DNA of 5,706 nt from an uncultured Acidobacteriota bacterium (GTDB taxonomy: Bacteria > Acidobacteriota > Blastocatellia > Pyrinomonadales > Pyrinomonadaceae), in the NCBI GenBank assembly GCA_946480545.1, contig CAMLKY010000165.1:1-5706 (forward strand), read 5' to 3'. This document shows positions 1 through 5,421 of this stretch, piece after piece. Positions within the stretch are counted from its first letter, which is position 1, and every line of letters begins with the position of its first letter. The position numbers were made by a program, and so were the translations under genes. Under the pieces are notes generated by a model, which saw only the letters and a list, made by a program, of their open reading frames with translations, was not told the origin of the DNA and searched no databases.

Positions 1-323
1 GGGCTGTGATCGTAGTAGAAATCGAGCCCGATCTCGCCCCAGGCGATCACCTTCTTCGATGACTGAACAAGCTCGGTCAGATGATTTTCAGCCGCATCGT
101 CATAGAGCTTCGCATCGTGCGGATGGACTCCCACGCTCGCGAAAACATTGTCATACTTCTCGGCAACTGCTACGGCTTTACGGAAATCATCCGAATGCGG
201 ATCGCCTGTGCCGACGGTCAGCATGAACGCGACACCTGCTTCCCCTGCTCGCCGAACGACGTCATCGCGATCGTCATCGAACGCCTCGCCATCGATATGA
301 CAATGAGAGTCGATCAGCGTCAC
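1..323 (-). CDS. tatD: TatD family metal-dependent hydrolase/DNase, N-terminal part (cut by window edge)
   Basis: The first 107 codons of a TatD-family hydrolase (TIM-barrel, amidohydrolase-like, cytoplasmic); E. coli TatD is about 260 residues, so more than half lies beyond the left edge. Reading from the GTG at 323, the HxH metal motif is DSHCHID (His7, His9), followed by GVHPHD (His67, His69) and then the GEIGLDFYYD block with the ligand Glu97. These are signature positions of the family, whose members act as metal-dependent nucleases (3'-5' exonuclease or DNA repair in E. coli; D-aminoacyl-tRNA deacylase activity has also been proposed for relatives). The GTG start is chosen because it puts the HxH motif at the usual distance from the N-terminus and overlaps the stop of the preceding gene in a GTGA arrangement. 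I see no good Shine-Dalgarno before it, so translation is probably coupled. A tatD homologue downstream of the methionyl-tRNA synthetase gene is a known bacterial arrangement (as in Bacillus), although here another gene sits between them. Confidence 0.93.
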   Translation of the reverse strand, partial: MTLIDSHCHIDGEAFDDDRDDVVRRAGEAGVAFMLTVGTGDPHSDDFRKAVAVAEKYDNVFASVGVHPHDAKLYDDAAENHLTELVQSSKKVIAWGEIGLDFYYDHS

Positions 324-955
324 TGGAACTTGAAAGAACCAACGATCTGCTGCAGCGTAGCCAGGTCGCTCTCGTCGGAATATGACAAAGAGAACGTCAA
401 GGCGTAATTCTTGTGCATCGTGGCATAGAACAAGATCTTTCCTTTTTGTTCGCCGTTTATGTTGATGCCGTAATCGAGCCGCGCGAACTTTCGCCCGGCG
501 ATTGTCTCGACCCGAGTATCATTCAGCAGCTTAAGTGCGGGACTCGCGGAGAACGCGCTTTTCGTGGCCTCTGCTACCATCGACGCGGTTATTGCCGGGC
601 TCATCTGCCTGTTCGCGACAATGACGAACATGGCATTGTCCATGGCACCGATCGGTAACTTTGTTGCCTGAAGCAACATCGTCTCTCGCTTAAATGAATC
701 TTGCAGAGCTTTGTTCTTTCTTTCGTCAGTGCTCTTAACTACCTCGGTGCCAACCGCTTTTGTAGCTTCCTGGGTTTCCCGATCCGAAATGATCCAGCCT
801 TTTGGCACCTCGAGCGTTAGCCCGAAGTACTTGTTCTTATAAACGCGATCTGATAATTCGCCCGATAGGTCGGGCCCGCCCGCCGCAGTCTGCGCGTTGG
901 CCGTGACCGCCGTCACCAGCATCAGCATCAGATATCCGATAAAGTGTCTTTTCAT
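320..955 (-). CDS. Secreted hypothetical protein with signal peptide, PsbP/DUF1795-like appearance
   Basis: A 211-residue protein I cannot name. Residues 1-21 form a clear Sec signal peptide: MKRH, a hydrophobic stretch, then a TANA|Q cleavage context (predicted cut after Ala21). There is no cysteine at all, so it is not a lipoprotein. The mature part begins with a Gly/Ser-rich spacer, followed by YFGLTLEVPKGW (about 43-54), a pattern seen in the PsbP/Mog1/DUF1795-like group of small alpha-beta proteins. It ends in IVGSFKFQ, again typical of that group, where the last strand often reads 'SF+F'. Residues 65-95 are charged and probably helical. No catalytic motif is visible. The start at 955 overlaps the metG stop (ATGA) and is preceded by a GGAGCAAGG stretch, which supports it. 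An exported protein coupled between two cytoplasmic housekeeping genes is functionally unexplained. The gene is well supported; the fold assignment is tentative. Confidence 0.85.
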   Translation of the reverse strand: MKRHFIGYLMLMLVTAVTANAQTAAGGPDLSGELSDRVYKNKYFGLTLEVPKGWIISDRETQEATKAVGTEVVKSTDERKNKALQDSFKRETMLLQATKLPIGAMDNAMFVIVANRQMSPAITASMVAEATKSAFSASPALKLLNDTRVETIAGRKFARLDYGININGEQKGKILFYATMHKNYALTFSLSYSDESDLATLQQIVGSFKFQ

Positions 956-3021
956 TTCAGCCTTGCTCCAATTTTCACATCTTCCAGGAATGTCGCGATC
1001 GCCGGCGTATCATCTTCTGTAAGCGAGGCCGCGAGGATCATCCCCTGCGATTCGAGACCGCGCATCTTTCGAGGTTTCAAGTTCGCAACGACCACCACCT
1101 TTCGACCGATCAGCTTTTCCGGCTCGTAATATTCGGCGAGCCCTGCAAGAATTTGCCGCGGCTGTTCTTCGCCAAGATCTATCTCGAAACGCAGAAGCTT
1201 GTCCGCGTTGGGTATTCGCTCGGCGACCTTGATCTCGCCGATACGAAGCTGGACTTTAAGGAAATCATCTATGGTGATGAACTCCTCGCCTTCCGTCGAC
1301 GGTTGTTCGTTTGCCGATGCCGGCCCAGCCGCTGCCGGCTCGGGCTGCTTTTCTACTGCTGCTGATTGCTCGTTGATCTCACTCATAACTCTACTCTTTT
1401 CAATTCTCGGGAAAACCGACTCGGACTCGCCGATCGGCGTACCCGCTTCCAGATCACCCCATTTCAAATCCGCCGGATCGATCTTCGACACATCGTCACG
1501 GCGCCCGATCTGACGAAATATCTTCGACATCGACTCGGGCATTACCGGCCATAACAATACGGCGATCCAACGAAGCGTCTCGACGGACCGGTAAAGTACC
1601 GCGTTTAACGTCTCGGCCTGGTTTTCGTCTTTTACAAGGTTCCACGGCTTTGTATCGGTGATCATCTTGTCGATCCGGGCGATCACACTCCATACGATCT
1701 CGAGAGCCTGGCTGAACTCGTAATTATCAAACCTTCGCGTAAACTCATCGCGGGCATGTTCAAGGACCGAGACGATCTCGCCTCCGTCGGGGTCGAGGCT
1801 CGCTCGACGAGCGTGAATGTAGTTTGCCTCGGAGATGCTTCCCGCCGGAATCACTCCGTCGCGGTATTTCGCGATCATCGACGTCGTCCGTGCCACCAGA
1901 TTGCCGAGGCCGCTTGCGAGATCGGCATTCGCCCGGTCGATCAGGTTCTCGTACCCAAACTTCCCGTCCTGACCGAAGACCATCTCTCGAAGAACAAAGT
2001 AGCGGATGGCATCGACCTGAAAGTGTCGATGCAGTACATCAACTTCGATCACATTGCCCAGCGTCTTGCCCATCTTACGACCGTCCGCATCGAGCCACAT
2101 GCCGTGCGCGTAGACGAGCTTCGGCAGCTCGATGCCCGCGGCCAGCAGAAACGACCACCAGTAGATGGTATGGAAGCGAAGAATATCTTTGCCGACCAGA
2201 TGGACCGCGGGCCAGAACTTCTCGAATCCGATCGGGGCACGTTCTTCGTTGCCATAGCCTATGGCCGTGATGTAGTTGGAGAGAGCATCGAGCCAAACAT
2301 ACATCACGTGATCTTCATCATCGGGCACCGGTACGCCCCACTCGACCGAGCGTTTTAGCCGGCTGATCGAGAGATCCTGGAGACCTCGCTTGATGAACGC
2401 AATGACCTCATTACGCCGGGCCTCGGGGCGGATCCTGCCGGGGTCTGCCCCGATGATACTGAGCAATTCGTCGCCGTAATCGGATAGACGGAAGAAATAG
2501 CTTTCCTCGGATATGCGATCCAGGGGACGCTCGTGTATCAGGCAGTTCGGAACGTCGGACCCGGCGGGAATCGTATATTCGTCCTCGGTCTTGTACGCCG
2601 CGCACGGAGCACAAAACCAGCCTTCGTAGAATCCCTTGTAGATATTTTCGTTTCCCTTGGGGGTCTTGTTCTTCGCGATCTCACGCCACAGGTTCTGTAC
2701 GCCTTCGTAATGAAACCTCTCGGTCGTACGCATGAAGATATCGTACCCGCCAGCCTCCGGTGCAAGACCAAAGTCGGCGAACATCCGCCGCAGTTCGCCC
2801 GAGATGAAATCGGCCTGCTGTTGTGGCGTCCGTCCTGCAAGCTCGGCGGCACGCTGGATGTTAATTCCATGCTCGTCGGTCCCGGTCAGGAAGTAGACGT
2901 CATAGCCCCGCTGCTTCTTGTAACGGTGAACGGTGTCGGCGACCAGGGTCGTATAGAGATGACCGAGGTGAGGCAGGCTATTGGCGTAATAGATCGGGGT
3001 TGTTATGTAGAACGTCGGCAT
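952..3021 (-). CDS. metG: Methionyl-tRNA synthetase with fused C-terminal tRNA-binding domain
   Basis: A complete class I methionyl-tRNA synthetase of 689 residues, which attaches methionine to tRNA-Met (initiator and elongator) using ATP in the cytoplasm. Visible in order: the N-terminal FYITTPIYY block; the HIGH-type motif HLGH at 18-21; the TGTDEHG block around 46-52; a single zinc knuckle of Cys137, Cys140, Cys160 and His163, as in the Thermus-type enzyme; YVWLDAL (241-247); the second signature as KMGKT (316-320) instead of KMSKS; the anticodon-binding helical domain with Asn433 and Trp460 in the KPWNL context, equivalent to the anticodon-recognising residues in E. coli; a low-complexity Ala/Glu/Pro/Gln linker (about 546-578); and an EMAP/Trbp111-like OB-fold tRNA-binding domain (about 580-689). 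The start at 3021 puts FYITTPIYY at the very N-terminus as in homologues. There is no recognisable Shine-Dalgarno; instead a hairpin ends about 11 nt upstream. The stop overlaps the next gene (ATGA). Identification is secure. Confidence 0.98.
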   Translation of the reverse strand: MPTFYITTPIYYANSLPHLGHLYTTLVADTVHRYKKQRGYDVYFLTGTDEHGINIQRAAELAGRTPQQQADFISGELRRMFADFGLAPEAGGYDIFMRTTERFHYEGVQNLWREIAKNKTPKGNENIYKGFYEGWFCAPCAAYKTEDEYTIPAGSDVPNCLIHERPLDRISEESYFFRLSDYGDELLSIIGADPGRIRPEARRNEVIAFIKRGLQDLSISRLKRSVEWGVPVPDDEDHVMYVWLDALSNYITAIGYGNEERAPIGFEKFWPAVHLVGKDILRFHTIYWWSFLLAAGIELPKLVYAHGMWLDADGRKMGKTLGNVIEVDVLHRHFQVDAIRYFVLREMVFGQDGKFGYENLIDRANADLASGLGNLVARTTSMIAKYRDGVIPAGSISEANYIHARRASLDPDGGEIVSVLEHARDEFTRRFDNYEFSQALEIVWSVIARIDKMITDTKPWNLVKDENQAETLNAVLYRSVETLRWIAVLLWPVMPESMSKIFRQIGRRDDVSKIDPADLKWGDLEAGTPIGESESVFPRIEKSRVMSEINEQSAAVEKQPEPAAAGPASANEQPSTEGEEFITIDDFLKVQLRIGEIKVAERIPNADKLLRFEIDLGEEQPRQILAGLAEYYEPEKLIGRKVVVVANLKPRKMRGLESQGMILAASLTEDDTPAIATFLEDVKIGARLK
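961..969 (-). promoter_or_regulatory. Ribosome binding site of the secreted protein gene, inside the metG 3' end
   Basis: On the minus strand GGAGCAAGG lies within the last codons of metG and ends 5 nt before the ATG at 955. It is the clearest Shine-Dalgarno-like sequence at any start in this window; the starts of metG, the M28 gene and folE show none this good. It helps fix the start that forms the ATGA overlap with metG and suggests some independent initiation in addition to coupling. Confidence 0.5.
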
Positions 3022-3032
3022 CCGAAAAGCAT

Positions 3033-3076
3033 AAAGTGTAACGTGTTAAGCGACATTTCGCCACACGCTACACTTT
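3033..3076 (-). terminator. Stem-loop spanning the M28 stop codon, just before metG (terminator or attenuator candidate)
   Basis: The arms are 3033-3046 and 3063-3076: 13 of 14 positions pair in DNA, and the remaining one (3041/3068) becomes a G-U pair in the minus-strand RNA. Inside the loop a further 4-bp stem forms (3050-3053 with 3058-3061) with a 4-nt tip. In the transcript the stem has AAAA on its 5' side, and its 3' side is followed by UUUAUGCUUUU, a weak intrinsic-terminator pattern in this direction and plausible in the other. The stem includes the peptidase stop (3070-3068) and leaves only about 11 nt before the metG ATG. It could therefore be a terminator, an attenuator, a ribosome-access switch or an mRNA-processing site. 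The structure is seen directly; its role is inferred. Confidence 0.55.
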
Positions 3077-4684
3077 TGAGAGCACGCCGCACCGATTCGC
3101 AACAAACTTTGCGGCTCCGCGGCATTGCGACAACACCGGAACCAGCCGCGAAGCCGCAAAGCGATCGGCATTACTTGAACCGAGCTTTGTCCGCTGCGAC
3201 GCCTGGTGGTAGTACTTCGCCGTGTAATCCCGGAAGAACGCCGCGGCCTCACCCTGGAGGGGCCTGATGAAATCGCTGCCATGCCTGAGCGAGATCGCGG
3301 GGACGCCGACCTTGGCAAATGGAAAATGATCCGATCGGAAAAAGAACCCTTGTTCGGGCCGCGTATCGCCTGTGACCCTCATATTTCGCTCGCTGGCGGC
3401 TTCGAGCACCACGGCCTCCATCGTCGATCGCTCGGCACCGAGCGCAGAGAAATCGGATGTCTTCCCAAAGAAGTTCACGCCGTCGATATTCACGTTTGCC
3501 ACCGTCTTCGGTAGCGGGACCAGCGGATTCAGCGAGTAGTACTCGGCCCCAAGCAGTCCCTGCTCCTCGGCGGTGGGAAAAAGAAATAGCATCGACCGCT
3601 TCGGCCGTCTCTTCTTTTTCATCTTGGCAAACGCCTCGGCGATTCCGATGACGGCAGCGACGCCGGATGCATTATCGTAAGCACCGTTATAGATCCGGTC
3701 GCCTCGCGAGTCCGGCTCCCCGACACCAAGATGGTCCCAGTGAGCTGTATAGATCACATACTCGTCCCGCAGCGTCTTGTCGCTACCCCTCACAATCCCG
3801 ACCACGTTCGGGGAATCCGATGTCTGGATCTCGCTGTTCAGATCTAGCTTTACGCGCAGGCCTGGGTTGACAGGCTTGAACCCACGAATGCGGGCCCTTG
3901 CTCGCAGGTCTTCGATATCGAGATTCGCGCTCCTAAGTATCTTGCCGGCGGCCTCATCCGTCACCCACGACTTCAGGTTGAGGTAAGGCGATTGGTCTCC
4001 CGGTTCGCGGGCGATCTCATATCGCCAATTTCCATTCGACGTCCGGACAACATTCCAGCCATAGCCAGCCGATTCCGTCGTGTGGATGAGGATCACGCCC
4101 GCCGCTCCGCGACGGGCTGCCTCTTCGAATTTATACGTCCAGCGGCCGTAGTACGTGAGAGCCTTGTCTCCGAAAAGATTCGGCTCGGCGGGCGTCGCGG
4201 GAGGGTCGTTGACCATTATCATTAGGACCTTGCCGCGATAGTCGTCCGGGTTTCCACTGTAGTCGTTCCAGTTGAAGTTCGGTGCGTCGATAGCGTATCC
4301 GGCGAAGACAAGTTCAGCGTCGATTGAAACGTGAGGCTTCTGGGCACTGGTCGTTGCAACGAAATCGTCCCCAAATTTGTACGATCCAGTGCCGATCTGC
4401 AGCACCGTATTTGGGTCGGCCTTGATGCCGACGAGCTTCACGTTTTGAAGATAGCTCTTACCGTTTCCCGGCTTCACATCGGCTTTCCTGAGTTGGTCCG
4501 CGATGTATTTGGCCGCGCGTCTCCCGGCCTCCGTTCCGGGCCCTCGCCCCTGGAATTCATCGGCGGATAAGCGAATCACCCGCTTACGCATCTTGCCAGC
4601 GTCGAAGAGTGAAGTGTAGTCCTGCGCGGTAATGCCGGTAACCAGTACAAGAAGGAGCGAGAAGGTGGTGAAGACTTGTTTCAT
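3068..4684 (-). CDS. Secreted M28 family zinc aminopeptidase with PA domain; C-terminus abnormal
   Basis: A 538-residue exported metallopeptidase. Residues 1-20 form a signal peptide (hydrophobic stretch ending TGITA|Q, no lipobox cysteine). An N-terminal segment follows (LSADEFQGRGPGT at 39-51, typical of this subfamily), then a PA (protease-associated) insertion of roughly 120-260, then the M28 catalytic domain. All five family zinc ligands are visible: His315 in TAHWDHLG, Asp337 in GAYDNASGVA, Glu373/Glu374 in TAEEQGLLGAEYY (general base and ligand), Asp401 in NIDGVNF, and His493 in KYYHQ. The family usually continues YHQPSDE and 40-60 more residues; here residues 495-538 are unrelated, rich in Arg, Ala and Ser, and encoded by DNA containing an inverted repeat. 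In the -1 frame (two bases further on) a short tail ending AADKARFK stops at 3173-3171, suggesting a frameshift or deletion after His493. The enzyme probably removes N-terminal amino acids from periplasmic or external peptides. The start is chosen for the signal peptide; no clear ribosome site is seen. Confidence 0.9.
   Translation of the reverse strand: MKQVFTTFSLLLVLVTGITAQDYTSLFDAGKMRKRVIRLSADEFQGRGPGTEAGRRAAKYIADQLRKADVKPGNGKSYLQNVKLVGIKADPNTVLQIGTGSYKFGDDFVATTSAQKPHVSIDAELVFAGYAIDAPNFNWNDYSGNPDDYRGKVLMIMVNDPPATPAEPNLFGDKALTYYGRWTYKFEEAARRGAAGVILIHTTESAGYGWNVVRTSNGNWRYEIAREPGDQSPYLNLKSWVTDEAAGKILRSANLDIEDLRARARIRGFKPVNPGLRVKLDLNSEIQTSDSPNVVGIVRGSDKTLRDEYVIYTAHWDHLGVGEPDSRGDRIYNGAYDNASGVAAVIGIAEAFAKMKKKRRPKRSMLFLFPTAEEQGLLGAEYYSLNPLVPLPKTVANVNIDGVNFFGKTSDFSALGAERSTMEAVVLEAASERNMRVTGDTRPEQGFFFRSDHFPFAKVGVPAISLRHGSDFIRPLQGEAAAFFRDYTAKYYHQASQRTKLGSSNADRFAASRLVPVLSQCRGAAKFVANRCGVLSKV
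3107..3161 (-). repeat. 17-bp inverted repeat inside the M28 C-terminal tail
   Basis: The arms 3107-3123 and 3145-3161 are inverted copies with 16 of 17 positions complementary and a 21-nt loop. The one mismatch (3117/3151) is a G-U pair in the minus-strand transcript, so the RNA stem is continuous. Outside it, 3092-3096 and 3164-3168 can add 5 more pairs across a bulge, making a near-palindrome of about 77 bp. The arms are GC-rich. It falls in the part of the M28 reading frame that no longer resembles the family, so it is better read as an intergenic palindrome (terminator-like or REP-like) now inside an open frame than as protein-selected sequence. Only one copy is present in this window. 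Confidence 0.6.
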
Positions 4685-4705
4685 AGTTAAAGTTTGTCGT
4701 AATAG

Positions 4706-4723
4706 GTCTAGGCGCAGACTGTT
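4706..4723 (-). promoter_or_regulatory. Candidate operator, proximal copy (GTCT-N6-AGAC dyad) upstream of the M28 gene
   Basis: An 18-nt motif, on the minus strand AACAGTCTGCGCCTAGAC, lying 21 nt before the peptidase ATG. It contains the dyad GTCT-N6-AGAC and matches the second copy at 4785-4802 at 16 of 18 positions. Duplicated dyads in a promoter-sized spacer are the usual look of binding sites for a dimeric regulator. I recognise no known regulator consensus and cannot assign a convincing -35/-10 pair here. Confidence 0.4.
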
Positions 4724-4784
4724 TATGTTGTTGATGAGATCACTTAAAGTTCGGCTTCAGCTACTTGAATGTTTTCCATCAGGT

Positions 4785-4802
4785 GTCTTGCCGCAGACTG
4801 TT
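4785..4802 (-). promoter_or_regulatory. Candidate operator, distal copy (GTCT-N6-AGAC dyad) upstream of the M28 gene
   Basis: The second copy of the 18-nt motif, on the minus strand AACAGTCTGCGGCAAGAC, starts 79 bp from the first and lies 22 nt past the folE stop. The 11-nt AACAGTCTGCG core is identical and both dyad half-sites are kept; the two differences fall in the spacer of the dyad. That pattern is what a protein contacting the half-sites would leave, but two copies are few and chance similarity is possible. Confidence 0.4.
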
Positions 4803-4823
4803 AAAGTGCATTCGCGTGCTTAC

Positions 4824-5405
4824 TTATCCTTTGATCAATGCCATCGCCTCAGCACGGGTTCTTGGATCCTTGCGGAAGCCGCCGAGCACCGCTGAAGTGA
4901 CCGTTATCGCACCCGGCTTCTTCACACCCCGAAGCGTCATACAGGTGTGCTCAGCCTCGACCACGACCATGACCCCGATCGGCTCCAGATATTCGAACAA
5001 TGTTTGTGCGATCTGCTGCGTTAGACGCTCCTGAACTTGAAGCCGGCGTGCAAAGATCTCTGCTATCCGTGCAAGCTTCGAGAGACCGACTATCCTGCCG
5101 CCCTTCGGGATGTATGCGATGTGGCACTTCCCGACGAACGGCGCGAGGTGATGCTCGCAGACCGAGGCGATGGATATGTCTTTGACGAGTACCATCTCAT
5201 CGTGCGAATCGCCCGGTAGCGGAACGATATGCTCTTTCGCATCGACCCACATACCTTCGGTCAATTCGGCATAAAAATCGGCGACACGCTCGGGAGTCTT
5301 CAATAGGCCGTCGCGATCCGGGTCCTCTCCGATACCCTCCAGCATCATCCGAACACCTGCAGCGATCTTTTCCCGATCCACTTTTCTGGCTTCCTTTTTT
5401 GACAT
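4824..5405 (-). CDS. folE: GTP cyclohydrolase I
   Basis: A complete 193-residue GTP cyclohydrolase I (type FolE1), which converts GTP to 7,8-dihydroneopterin triphosphate, the first step towards tetrahydrofolate and related pterins or deazapurines. The family works as a zinc-dependent decamer in the cytoplasm. Visible: the GLLKTPERVADFYAELTEG block (33-51); the zinc/active-site motif SVCEHHLAPF with Cys83 and His86 as ligands and His85 catalytic; the KGGRIVGLSKLARI block; LQVQERLTQQIA; and EAEHTCMTLRG with His153 catalytic and Cys155 as third zinc ligand. Length matches short bacterial FolE (about 185-220). I take the ATG at 5405. A GTG directly before it (5408) would add one residue and cannot be excluded, as no strong Shine-Dalgarno decides between them. 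It starts 16 nt after the larC stop, so the two are probably co-transcribed. No convincing terminator follows the gene. Confidence 0.97.
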   Translation of the reverse strand: MSKKEARKVDREKIAAGVRMMLEGIGEDPDRDGLLKTPERVADFYAELTEGMWVDAKEHIVPLPGDSHDEMVLVKDISIASVCEHHLAPFVGKCHIAYIPKGGRIVGLSKLARIAEIFARRLQVQERLTQQIAQTLFEYLEPIGVMVVVEAEHTCMTLRGVKKPGAITVTSAVLGGFRKDPRTRAEAMALIKG

Positions 5406-5421
5406 CACTAATTTCTAACAG

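Noticed and set aside
1756..2358. Plus-strand open frame of 200 codons inside metG
   Set aside because: It lies wholly antisense to the conserved catalytic region of MetRS and its protein resembles no family; a shadow frame.
3022..3170. T-box, SAM or other amino-acid riboswitch before metG
   Set aside because: The space before metG holds two simple hairpins only; I see no T-box sequence, specifier loop or S-box core.
2533..3267. Plus-strand open frame of 244 codons across the metG start and the M28 end
   Set aside because: It is antisense to two clearly conserved proteins, has no recognisable domain and an Arg/Pro-rich tail typical of shadow frames in GC-rich DNA.
4685..4700. Promoter -10 (TATTAC) just before the M28 gene
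   Set aside because: No -35-like hexamer lies at suitable spacing and the position is too close to the ATG; promoter rules for this lineage are also uncertain.
4804..4823. Terminator after folE
   Set aside because: Only a stem of 3-4 pairs with a bulge can be drawn near AAGTGCA...TGCTT, with no proper U-run; too weak to call.
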